A program made the translations under genes and the position numbers. A DNA stretch of 7,933 bases from Phycisphaerae bacterium (GTDB taxonomy: Bacteria > Planctomycetota > Phycisphaerae > UBA1845): positions 1-7,933 of the forward strand of contig JAJDDS010000155.1 in the NCBI GenBank assembly GCA_029260195.1, read 5' to 3'. Below, piece after piece: positions 1-6,925 of this stretch. The notes beneath the pieces were generated by a model. It did not search any database and was not told the origin of the DNA. It saw only the letters and a list, made by a program, of their open reading frames with translations. Every line of letters starts with the position of its first letter. Position 1 is the first letter of the stretch.

Positions 1-1354
1 TAATTCCGCTCAGGCTCTCGATCGTAAACTGCAGCGACGCGGTGCGAACGTTCTCCTGGCGTACGCGCAATCGACCTCGGTTGTTCGACAGGCAACGCTG
101 AATGTGCGCAATGTTGCGCGCCACCGTGCGGCGCAGCGTGGCGATGCGGTCCGGCTCGTCGCCCGCGCCCATTACGTCAGCCCACAGCGGCAGCTCGAGT
201 CGCTCGTACCGATCGTCCAGTTCCTCAAGTAGCCGATCGTCCCGGACGAGATCCCACAGGACGTGATTGCGCCAGCAACACCAGGCATCCGACGTCAACA
301 CCGCCTTGCGGAACTCGGACATCGGAAAGACCTCGAACAAATCAATCGCGTTCCGGTACCGATTCAAACCCGTGGGTACCGGTGTCCACAACCGACGCGG
401 CAGAACATCCCACGCAATACGAGCGAATTGACCACGCGAGGCGTCGTAGTAGACCTTGTGGTTGTCGCCCGCCAGGTACGTGTGATCCGATGCGAACAAG
501 GTCGTGCCCGCAAGGAATCGAACGTAATCGTCCATATCGGTGACGGCTGTCGCCGCACGGAATCGCTCTTCGGTTGGATCGTCCTCGAAATCGCGCAGCG
601 CTTGCAACGCGCGCACCGCCATGGGATCGCCGTCGGTCACCTGTTCCTTGAACATCCCGACCGGCCGCGTGAAAACCGAGCTCTCCATCCGTCCCCGGTG
701 CGCGAGCATAGCCGCCGTCGGATGTTCGACGACGTAGTAGACCCCGCGCGGGACCCCGTTGATCCGCAGCACCGCGTACTCGTCTCGCAGCGTCAGCACA
801 CCCAGTTCGCGGAACACGGCGTTGGTGAAGTACTCGCTCAGCGCCTTGGAATCCGCGGTAACGATGAAGTTGATCTCGCTGCGCCCGTCGAGCGGTTCCT
901 CGTCGCGAAAACGTACCCGCCACGATTTCCGCTCGCCCCGCCAGTGCAGCGGCAAGTCCCCGCGCACTCGGACCTTGACCTTGCGCGTCTCGGTCCCGCG
1001 AACGAACTCGGCTTTGGACCATTGTTTGAGATCGTCGCCGAGGACCCCGCGCCGACTCGCCTCCGACACAATTCCATCAACCTTGCGCAACTCTGCCGGT
1101 TTGATTTTCAGATCGTAGATCGGCAGGCCGGAATCGAGCAGTGCCCGCCGCGTGCGAAACGGATTGACGTGCGCCCCGACCTTGTTAAGCCGCCAACTCG
1201 ACGCGAACGCCGCCTGCGAAAGCGACGTCATCGAGCGCGAGAGTGTCAGGCTCGCCAACGCGACCACGAGAAGGGCGAACACCCCCAACACCCGCTCGCG
1301 CGGACTGGACCACCACCTCGTCAGCCAACTGCGCCGCGAATCAGGCGGATGCAT
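1..1354 (-). CDS. CotH-family protein kinase homologue, membrane-anchored, 3' end cut by window
   Basis: 451 codons are readable from the ATG at 1354-1352 and no stop is reached before the left edge, so the C-terminus is missing. A GGAG at 1367-1364 sits 9 bases before the ATG and supports this start. Residues 22-38 form one hydrophobic segment after a basic N-terminus, so the protein is probably anchored with its main domain outside the cytoplasm. The body matches the CotH layout: a Lys-Ser in a beta-strand context (K143-S144, followed by WRVRF), the GVYYVVEH segment (204-211, the family's G-x-Y-x-x-x-E), an Asp-His at 290-291, GDNHKVYYD (296-304) and IAWD (313-316). CotH proteins are atypical kinases, and the Bacillus member phosphorylates spore coat proteins; the substrate here is unknown. 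Many members have W-D-x-D, but here the second Asp position is Leu318. The gene starts 17 bases after the DUF4956 stop, so the two are likely co-transcribed. The family call is good; activity is uncertain. Confidence 0.82.
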   Translation of the reverse strand, partial: MHPPDSRRSWLTRWWSSPRERVLGVFALLVVALASLTLSRSMTSLSQAAFASSWRLNKVGAHVNPFRTRRALLDSGLPIYDLKIKPAELRKVDGIVSEASRRGVLGDDLKQWSKAEFVRGTETRKVKVRVRGDLPLHWRGERKSWRVRFRDEEPLDGRSEINFIVTADSKALSEYFTNAVFRELGVLTLRDEYAVLRINGVPRGVYYVVEHPTAAMLAHRGRMESSVFTRPVGMFKEQVTDGDPMAVRALQALRDFEDDPTEERFRAATAVTDMDDYVRFLAGTTLFASDHTYLAGDNHKVYYDASRGQFARIAWDVLPRRLWTPVPTGLNRYRNAIDLFEVFPMSEFRKAVLTSDAWCCWRNHVLWDLVRDDRLLEELDDRYERLELPLWADVMGAGDEPDRIATLRRTVARNIAHIQRCLSNNRGRLRVRQENVRTASLQFTIESLSGI

Positions 1355-1371
1355 GATGGGGGTCTCCGCGC

Positions 1372-2043
1372 TCAAATCGCCAGGTGACTTTCCGGGCTGA
1401 TGAGCGACATCTGCGACAGGCCTTTGACATCGCGCACCCGGTCGATGAACGCCTCGGGTGTCACCGCCTGCCCCAGCCGAATGCGGTAGGTGTACTCGCA
1501 CCCCTCGTCCGCCCCGAGATCCGCGACTCCGTGCAGCTTGCGCCAGCGTGACAGCTTATCCAGCGCGTGCTCAGCCGCCCCGTCGTCCAGACCGTCGCGG
1601 CGGAAGACCAGAATGTACTCGCTCGCGTTGAACCGCCCGTGACTCGCCCACTGAACCACCGCGAGCACCGTGCAAACGAACAGCGTCCCGAAGATCGCCA
1701 GCGCGTACGCCCCCGACCCGCAGCACAAACCGATCCCGATCATCAGAAACAGAAACGACATGTCTCGCGTTTCCTTGATGACCGTGCGGAAACGGATGAT
1801 CGACAGCGCCCCCACCAGGCCCAGCGACAGCGCGATGTTGCTGCCGATGGCCATCATAATCATCGATACGACGATCGGCGTGACCAGCAACGTCACATAG
1901 AATGAAAACGTCGACCCCGGGCCGGAGTACGATTTGCGATAGACGGTGGCTGCCAGAAACGCGAGCGCGAACGCCAAGCACAAATTCAAACCAATCTGGG
2001 CGAAGGTGAAACTCATCTGCTGTGGCGTCAACGCCGTCGGCAT
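1372..2043 (-). CDS. DUF4956 family integral membrane protein
   Basis: A 223-residue protein. The frame stays open upstream to an ATG at 2217, but the extra 58 residues look like translated spacer. The ATG at 2043-2041 has a GGAG 9 bases upstream, so I chose it. Hydrophobic segments lie near residues 16-33, 46-66, 96-110 and 112-131. Between the second and third is the family's most typical stretch, LGLVGALSIIRFRT (74-87), followed by KETRD (90-94). A soluble C-terminal domain of about 85 residues (140-223) follows. The biochemical function of DUF4956 is not established. The family is commonly encoded beside CotH kinases and VTC-domain polyphosphate polymerases, and the next gene here is CotH-like, 17 bases downstream. 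I infer a membrane partner or transporter-like component for that kinase. The family call is strong; any role is inference. Confidence 0.87.
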   Translation of the reverse strand: MPTALTPQQMSFTFAQIGLNLCLAFALAFLAATVYRKSYSGPGSTFSFYVTLLVTPIVVSMIMMAIGSNIALSLGLVGALSIIRFRTVIKETRDMSFLFLMIGIGLCCGSGAYALAIFGTLFVCTVLAVVQWASHGRFNASEYILVFRRDGLDDGAAEHALDKLSRWRKLHGVADLGADEGCEYTYRIRLGQAVTPEAFIDRVRDVKGLSQMSLISPESHLAI

Positions 2044-2182
2044 GTCGATCGACTCCGTTCGATCGGGCGACCCGTTGGCCACCCTTGATCTTCTATCCGT
2101 TCCCTCTGCGGTTATCGGAACAATGGGCGGCCAACTTCTGAAATGGACGGGACAACCTCGCGCGAGACTCAGTGACGTGGAT
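2044..2182 (-). other. 139-base spacer/leader between methyltransferase and DUF4956 genes
   Basis: This is the only sizeable gap in the leftward set. It is open in the DUF4956 frame, but its translation is unlike the family, so I treat it as untranslated. It contains the SD hairpin described separately, a 7-base inverted repeat (2074-2080 with 2129-2135) and a 10-base palindrome CTCGCGCGAG at 2157-2166. I see no T-tract terminator and no convincing sigma-70 promoter. DUF4956-CotH may have their own promoter here or may be read through from the deacetylase. Confidence 0.55.
2046..2065 (-). promoter_or_regulatory. hairpin presenting the DUF4956 Shine-Dalgarno in its loop
   Basis: Read on the minus strand, CGATCGA-ACGGAG-TCGATCG forms a perfect 7-bp stem with a 6-base loop. 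The loop contains the GGAG that is 9 bases from the ATG at 2043. The stem ends 2 bases before the start codon. The pairing is seen directly; any effect on translation is inference. Confidence 0.6.
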
Positions 2183-3022
2183 TCACGCCACAGACGCCGC
2201 TCGCTCGCTGGCAACAACCGGACACGGGGGAACCCTACACGACGCCGATCGAACTGCCGCGACGATGCCCGGACGGCGCGCCGCCGCCAGAAGTGAAACG
2301 CCCAGCGGCATGCGACCGAATAGCCGAACCGCCAGACGCTCGCAGGCCATCGTCAGCTTCATCAGGTCGTTGATCGGAAACGGCGGGATCGTAATCTCGC
2401 CCAGCGGAGCGCCGTCGTCGTCCGACCGACCGCGATCGAGCTTCGACAGCATCCAAGCCGGCAGGAACGACACCGCGTTGAAATAACTGCCCCCAACCCA
2501 TTCCAAACCAGCCCCCTCCACCAAGCGGCGCGTCCGGTCGAGCGTGTATCGCCGCTCCGTCAGCACCACCCGGTCATGTCGCCGAAACAACGACGGAAAC
2601 GCCGGATCGGTCACCAGCAGCACCCCACCGGGCTTGAGCACTTCACCCGCCTGTCGCACCACGTCCGCGTCGTCGCGTATCCACTGGTGATACAGCACGT
2701 TCAGTAGCGTCACGAGATCGAACGACTCCGCGTCAAACCCCGCGGTCAGAGCGTTGGCGTCGCCGTCGCGCAACTCCGCGCTCGGGTGTTTCCGACGCGC
2801 CAATTCGAGCGCCCTCGGCGACTTCTCCAACCCCACCACACGCGTTGCGTATTCCGACAGCAGCCCGAACGATCCACCCGTACCGCACCCCACATCGAGC
2901 GCGCTCGCATTGTCGGGAAACGAAACTCGGCGAAGGAACATCCGGATCAAGTCCCGACGCGATTCGTGCCACCATAACCGATCCTCCACGGACGCAAGTT
3001 GCTCGAACACCGCCTCACTCAT
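2183..3022 (-). CDS. class I SAM-dependent methyltransferase
   Basis: A 279-residue protein starting at the ATG at 3022-3020. This start overlaps the deacetylase stop by 8 bases (the ATG begins ATGAGTGA) and has a GAGG 9 bases upstream, which fits translational coupling. The frame is open further upstream but there it only runs inside the preceding gene. Class I Rossmann methyltransferase motifs are clear: motif I ALDVGCGTG (41-49), the acidic end of beta-2 at GLEK (64-67), RDGDA (85-89), FDLVTLLNVLYH (101-112) and LKPGG (129-133). The N-terminal VEDRLWWHESRRDLI (12-26) is typical of methyltransferases found in glycan and lipid-carrier gene clusters. The C-terminal part has PPFPIND and a P-L-G-x-S-L pattern, also seen in that group. 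Probable role: methylation of a sugar or glycolipid made by this locus. The acceptor cannot be read from the sequence. Confidence 0.9.
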   Translation of the reverse strand: MSEAVFEQLASVEDRLWWHESRRDLIRMFLRRVSFPDNASALDVGCGTGGSFGLLSEYATRVVGLEKSPRALELARRKHPSAELRDGDANALTAGFDAESFDLVTLLNVLYHQWIRDDADVVRQAGEVLKPGGVLLVTDPAFPSLFRRHDRVVLTERRYTLDRTRRLVEGAGLEWVGGSYFNAVSFLPAWMLSKLDRGRSDDDGAPLGEITIPPFPINDLMKLTMACERLAVRLFGRMPLGVSLLAAARRPGIVAAVRSASCRVPPCPVVASERAASVA

Positions 3023-4232
3023 CGCCCGAAACCTCGTCCGCCAGCACCCGCGGCAGGGACCATTGCCCATCAAATACCGACAGCAGCTCCTCCAGGAACG
3101 TCGCGTACGCACGAATCATCGGCGGGTTACCCAGGTAATGCGGATCGGGATGCGTGCTGACCAACGCCTGCCCACCCACGCCCTTGAGCCACTCGACCTT
3201 CCCCCGCCAGTACGCAACCGTCTCCGGCGCACCGCCGGTCAGCATGGCTGGCGCTTCAAACGGAATCGTCGTCGGCAACTCCACCAGCCGCCCGAATCGA
3301 AACGGGTCCGGCGTCAGCACCCCACCACGCCCCGCCGGACAAAGCCAGTCAAAATCAAGGCACGAGCAGTCGTAGTCCACATATCCCGCCAACACGCGCA
3401 TCAGACGCATGTTCCGAAGCCAAGACGGCGAGCGGAACCCCCGAACGTCATACCGCGCGATGAACTCCCCACACGCGTCAAACCGCCGCCGCATCTCCGA
3501 TTCCGACAGGTAGATCAGACGGTTGTCGTGGCAGTGGCCGTGCAGACCGATCTCATACCCCGCTCCCATCAGCCAATCGCACGTCTTGAAATCCACACAC
3601 TGACCGAACGGCACGACGTTCCAACTCGACCGCAACCCGAGCGACCGCTCAACCTCCGCGATCTCGCGCACGTGTTCAAATCCCGCGGGCGTATCGATGT
3701 CGTGCGTCAGGCAAATCCGCGGCGCCGGCCTCGTCGGCGCCGAGGTCGCCCCGCGCCGCAGAATGTCGCGCAGCGCGACGAAACCACCATCGAATGGTGG
3801 GAACGGAAAAGCCGCCGGCTCTTTGTCACGTCCCCTGCACATGCGGGCAGCCAGCGCATGCCGCAATCGATCGGGCACAACGCGGTAGCTGATCGGCGAC
3901 CGGGTGTACAACGGCCTCCGCCGCCACGTGGCGTATTGCTCCGTCAAGATGAAATCCCGCCACGCGCTCCAGACGTACGCGGTCGCCAGCCCCGAGTCTC
4001 CGGACGCGACCAGCGGGATCCGTTCGCCCGATTTCAGCGTCCCCCACGCCACTGCCTCCCCCACAGGCAGCGAACGCGGGTGACTATTCGGCAGCGGAAT
4101 GTACAGGCGCATCTCGGGGCTGACCCAGGCCGGACGGAACGAAGGGTCGATTCCCAGCACTGCCACCGCCGATTGGGTATCGGCGATTCCCGCGCCGGAA
4201 TCGGTTGGTGATGCGCGCATCGCGAGCGTCAT
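3015..4232 (-). CDS. polysaccharide deacetylase family protein (NodB/CE4-like)
   Basis: 405 residues from the ATG at 4232-4230. The frame is open to 4331 but that would cross the divergent spacer. Neither this ATG nor Met5 (4220-4218) has a clear ribosome binding site, so the start is uncertain by a few codons. The C-terminal half has the deacetylase motifs: THDID (176-180, the base/metal Asp pair), EIGLHGHCHD (227-236, with metal-ligand His231 and His235), GFRSPSW, LPTTIP and a late STHPDPHY segment. The first 170 residues form a separate N-terminal region that I do not recognise beyond its being usual in deacetylases of exopolysaccharide loci. These enzymes remove N- or O-acetyl groups from glycans using a divalent metal. 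No signal peptide is visible with the chosen start, so the site of action is unclear. It is the first gene of the leftward set and is coupled to the methyltransferase. Confidence 0.88.
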   Translation of the reverse strand: MTLAMRASPTDSGAGIADTQSAVAVLGIDPSFRPAWVSPEMRLYIPLPNSHPRSLPVGEAVAWGTLKSGERIPLVASGDSGLATAYVWSAWRDFILTEQYATWRRRPLYTRSPISYRVVPDRLRHALAARMCRGRDKEPAAFPFPPFDGGFVALRDILRRGATSAPTRPAPRICLTHDIDTPAGFEHVREIAEVERSLGLRSSWNVVPFGQCVDFKTCDWLMGAGYEIGLHGHCHDNRLIYLSESEMRRRFDACGEFIARYDVRGFRSPSWLRNMRLMRVLAGYVDYDCSCLDFDWLCPAGRGGVLTPDPFRFGRLVELPTTIPFEAPAMLTGGAPETVAYWRGKVEWLKGVGGQALVSTHPDPHYLGNPPMIRAYATFLEELLSVFDGQWSLPRVLADEVSGDE

Positions 4233-4370
4233 GCATTGATTATCGGCACCTGCGAGGACAGCGTTTAGAAGCGCGTGCAACGCGAGTTCACCGCCACAAG
4301 AGCCGATAAAACCACGTGCGAACCGCGACAACCGGTGTTGCGGCCTGTCCCTCGTCCGGCGAGCAAGCGC
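4233..4370. promoter_or_regulatory. divergent intergenic region, probable promoters for both gene sets
   Basis: 138 bases lie between the deacetylase start (minus) and the oxidoreductase start (plus), so promoters for both directions are expected here. An exact 8-base inverted repeat, TTATCGGC (4240-4247) and GCCGATAA (4302-4309), is placed within it. Each arm carries a -10-like hexamer facing its own gene set: GATAAT on the minus strand and GATAAA on the plus strand. No good -35 boxes accompany them, and the minus-strand one would lie only 6 bases from the chosen deacetylase ATG. The regulatory role is inferred from the layout. Confidence 0.5.
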
Positions 4371-5450
4371 ATGATTCGAGTTGGTGTCATCGGATGTGGT
4401 TACTGGGGTCCGAACCTTGTGCGCGTGTTCAACGCCTGCGACCGGACCGAGATGATCTCCCTGTGCGATCTGGACCCCGACCGCGTCCGGCGGTTACTCA
4501 AGAACTACCCAACCATCGAGGGACTGACCGATCCCGACGCCATGATGCGCCGCCCCGACATCGACCTGATCGTCATCGCCACACCGGTCGGCTCCCATTT
4601 CGACCTCGCCCGAGCCGCCATCGAAAAGGGCAAGCACGTCCTGGTCGAAAAGCCGATCACCGAACGCACCGAACAGGCGCGGGAACTGATCGATCTCGCC
4701 CGCCGCAAGGGCGTGCTCCTCGCCGTCGACCACACGTTCCTGTTCACTCCAGCCGTCGAGAAGATGAAAGAGCTGATCGACGACGGCAGCGTCGGGCGCA
4801 TCCAGTACATCGATTCCGTCCGCATCAACCTGGGACTGATCCAGGAGGAGATCGACGTCATCTGGGATCTCGCACCGCACGATTTGTCCATCGTCGATTT
4901 CCTGATCGATCGAGTGCCACGCCGTGTCACCGCCACCGGCGGTTGTCACACCGCCGGCGGGCAGGTCGACGTCGCCTACATAAACCTCGACTACGGCGAC
5001 GGACTCGTCGCCAACTTCCACGTCAATTGGCTGAGTCCCGTGAAGGTCCGACGCATGATCTTCGGCGGAGACAGGCGCATGATTATCTTCGACGACCTGC
5101 AAAACGACGAGAAAATCCGCGTCTACGACAGCGGAGCCACCGCCATCCTCGACGACAACGAAAACAGGAACGGAAATACCAACGGCAACGGCAAGCGACT
5201 CAAACGCATCGACTACCGCGTCGGAGACATCTGGTCACCACACCTCCGACGCAGCGAGGCGTTGACCGTCGAGGCTGAGCACATCGCGGCCGCCATCGAG
5301 GACGGTGTCCCGCTCCGCGCCGACGGCGAGAAAGGCCTACGCGTCATCCGCATCCTGGAAGCGTGCCAGCAAAGCCTGGCCAACGACGGCGAGCGGGTCT
5401 TCCTCGAGCGCCCCGTCCCCGCCGCGCGAACCCTCGTCGGCGCGAGCTGA
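4371..5450 (+). CDS. Gfo/Idh/MocA family NAD(P)-dependent sugar oxidoreductase
   Basis: 359 residues from the ATG at 4371-4373. This places the dinucleotide-binding motif GCGYWG at 8-13 right at the N-terminus, as expected. An in-frame ATG at 4275 would add 32 unconvincing residues. The upstream GGCGAG is only a weak ribosome binding site. Family hallmarks are the acidic CDLD after beta-2 (32-35), IATPVGSH (69-76), the VEKP motif (92-95, with the conserved Lys94) and WDLAPHDLSI (165-174), whose His170 is the usual catalytic-site histidine. An Asn/Gly-rich stretch (263-274) interrupts the C-terminal sheet domain and looks like a flexible insertion. Close relatives sit beside DegT aminotransferases and oxidise a nucleotide-sugar hydroxyl to a ketone (for example at C3 of a UDP-hexosamine or uronic acid). 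That pairing is present here, but the exact substrate is not determinable. Confidence 0.93.
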   Translation: MIRVGVIGCGYWGPNLVRVFNACDRTEMISLCDLDPDRVRRLLKNYPTIEGLTDPDAMMRRPDIDLIVIATPVGSHFDLARAAIEKGKHVLVEKPITERTEQARELIDLARRKGVLLAVDHTFLFTPAVEKMKELIDDGSVGRIQYIDSVRINLGLIQEEIDVIWDLAPHDLSIVDFLIDRVPRRVTATGGCHTAGGQVDVAYINLDYGDGLVANFHVNWLSPVKVRRMIFGGDRRMIIFDDLQNDEKIRVYDSGATAILDDNENRNGNTNGNGKRLKRIDYRVGDIWSPHLRRSEALTVEAEHIAAAIEDGVPLRADGEKGLRVIRILEACQQSLANDGERVFLERPVPAARTLVGAS

Positions 5451-5491
5451 CGCCCGACACCGAACCCGACGACGGAGGCGATCCCCCGACC

Positions 5492-6721
5492 ATGCCACGA
5501 ACCCCGACCCAACCACGCGTCGCGCTCACCAAACCGGTGCTCGGCGACGAGGAATGCGCCGCCGTCGCCGCGGTGCTGCGCTCGGGCTGGGTCACCCAGG
5601 GACCAGCCGTCGAGGGATTCGAACGCACCGTCGCCGAGTACGTCGGCGCCGAGCACGCCGTCGCAGTCTCGAACGCGACCGCCGGGTTGCACCTCGCGCT
5701 CGTCGCCCTGAACATCGGTCCCGGCGACGAAGTCATCGTGCCCACACTCACATTCATCGCGTCAGCCAACGTCATTCGCGCATGCGGCGCGACGCCGGTC
5801 TTCGCCGACGTCGATCCTGAGACGTTCAACATCGACCCCGGCTCCGGCGAACGCGCGATCACCGACAACACTCGAGCCGTCATCGCCGTCCATCAGTTCG
5901 GACTGCCCGCCGATCTCGCGGGACTGCGCGCGCTGGCCGATCGCCATGGATGCGCCCTCATCGAAGACGCCGCCTGCGCCCTCGGCAGCGAATACCGACA
6001 CCGAAAGATCGGCGCCGACGCGCGCCTGGCGTGTTTCTCGTTCCACCCGCGAAAGGTCATCACCACCGGCGAGGGCGGGATGATCGTAACGGACGACCCC
6101 GACCTCGCCACCCGACTGCGCAGGCTGCGACACCACGGAATGGACGCAAACGACTGGAAACGCCATCACCACAGCGACGTGCGCCGAGAGTCCTACATCG
6201 AGGTCGGGTTCAACTACCGCATGAGCGACCTCGCCGCAGCCGTCGGCATCGCCCAGATGATCCGCCTCGACGAACTGATCGCCGCTCGCCGAGAACTCGG
6301 CGTTGCTTACGACCGCACCTTCCTCGACCACCTCTACCTCACCGCCGCCACGACGCCCGCCGACACCAACCCCAACCGCCAATCCTATGCGATATGCGTC
6401 CGCGACGATTCCCCCGTCGATCGCAACACACTCGTCGCTGGATTGCGCTCGCGCGGCATCGCCGCCAAACACGGACTAGCCTGCATCCACCACGAACCCT
6501 GCTACCGCAACGAATACGCCGCCGTCTCCGCCCCGCACAGCCATCGCCTCAGCGAGCGCATGCTGCTCCTGCCGCTGCATCCCCTGATGACCCACAACGA
6601 CCGGAACGCGGTCATCGAAGCCGTCACCGGCGTTTTCAACACTGCGGCGCGGTCCCCCGCCGCCGAATTACGCCCCCCGTTCACCCTCCCCGGATTCCCC
6701 AAACCCGACCGCCACCCGTAG
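5492..6721 (+). CDS. DegT/DnrJ/EryC1/StrS family PLP-dependent sugar aminotransferase
   Basis: 409 residues. The ATG at 5492 lies 41 bases after the oxidoreductase stop and has a GGAGG at 5474-5478, with a somewhat long 13-base spacing. An in-frame ATG at 5363 would overlap the previous gene and add arginine/proline-rich sequence. Motifs in order are GWVTQGP (32-38), SNATAGLHLAL (60-70), GDEVIVPTLTF (78-88), IEDAACALGS (157-166, Asp159 pairing with the PLP ring nitrogen), SFHPRKVITTGEGG (183-196, Lys188 as the likely Schiff-base lysine) and GFNYRMSDLAAA (239-250). All expected catalytic positions are present. Enzymes of this family transfer an amino group, usually from glutamate, to a keto sugar bound to a nucleotide. 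The dehydrogenase directly upstream would supply the ketone. Annotated relatives include perosamine synthase, ArnB and WbpE types; I cannot choose between them. Confidence 0.94.
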   Translation: MPRTPTQPRVALTKPVLGDEECAAVAAVLRSGWVTQGPAVEGFERTVAEYVGAEHAVAVSNATAGLHLALVALNIGPGDEVIVPTLTFIASANVIRACGATPVFADVDPETFNIDPGSGERAITDNTRAVIAVHQFGLPADLAGLRALADRHGCALIEDAACALGSEYRHRKIGADARLACFSFHPRKVITTGEGGMIVTDDPDLATRLRRLRHHGMDANDWKRHHHSDVRRESYIEVGFNYRMSDLAAAVGIAQMIRLDELIAARRELGVAYDRTFLDHLYLTAATTPADTNPNRQSYAICVRDDSPVDRNTLVAGLRSRGIAAKHGLACIHHEPCYRNEYAAVSAPHSHRLSERMLLLPLHPLMTHNDRNAVIEAVTGVFNTAARSPAAELRPPFTLPGFPKPDRHP

Positions 6722-6925
6722 CCGACAACCAGAGTAGTGTTTCACGAAGACGGCATTCTTTCAGAGCCCCGACCGTGAGGGAGGGTGAATGCAACGCCCC
6801 GCTGGCACCGCTCTCGATTCAGACTCCCTCCTCGGTCGCCTTCAGGGTCGCGGCTCGGATCGGTACTACATCATCAATCCGCGCCGCGACACGGCGACGA
6901 ATTCCTCCGAATCGCGAAGGGACCC
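6722..6925. other. 204-base intergenic region with hairpin and repeat-like motif
   Basis: This gap separates the aminotransferase stop from the epimerase start. It contains a GC-rich motif (GCCCCGACCGTGAGGGAGGG, 6766-6785) and a later segment, CTCCCTCCTCGGTCG (6824-6838), that is nearly its reverse complement. No T-run follows, so it is not a classical intrinsic terminator. No convincing promoter or conserved small gene is visible. The frame is open from 6785 into the epimerase but the translation is unlike the family. Confidence 0.6.
6770..6838. repeat. imperfect inverted repeat (possible RNA hairpin)
   Basis: The left arm CGACCG-TG-AGGGAG (6770-6783) pairs with the right arm CTCCCT-CCT-CGGTCG (6825-6838, with the first C at 6824 left over). 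Two 6-bp stems are separated by a 2x3 internal loop, and the terminal loop is about 40 bases. The pairing is visible in the sequence; its function is unknown. Confidence 0.5.

Noticed and set aside
263..1387. Long plus-strand open frame antisense to the CotH gene
   Set aside because: Its translation is arginine- and proline-rich with no family resemblance, while the opposite strand encodes a recognisable CotH protein with a good RBS.
2074..2135. 7-base inverted repeat GTTGGCC/GGCCAAC in the DUF4956 leader as an operator or riboswitch stem
   Set aside because: Short arms with a 48-base gap in high-GC DNA are expected by chance, and no known riboswitch core is visible.
2754..4211. Long plus-strand open frame antisense to the methyltransferase and deacetylase genes
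   Set aside because: It is a GC-rich shadow with an Arg/Pro/His-rich translation and no motifs; both minus-strand genes have intact catalytic motifs.
6761..6838. Intrinsic terminator after the aminotransferase
   Set aside because: The hairpin arms are imperfect, the loop is about 40 bases long, and no T-tract follows.
6841..6869. Possible sigma-70 promoter for the epimerase (TTCAGG, 17 bases, TACTAC)
   Set aside because: Both hexamers match the consensus at only about half the positions, too weak to call.
6785..6925. 47-residue N-terminal extension of the epimerase, or a separate small gene
   Set aside because: The extension is unlike SDR proteins, and the downstream ATG has a fitting RBS and puts the Rossmann glycine motif in its usual place.
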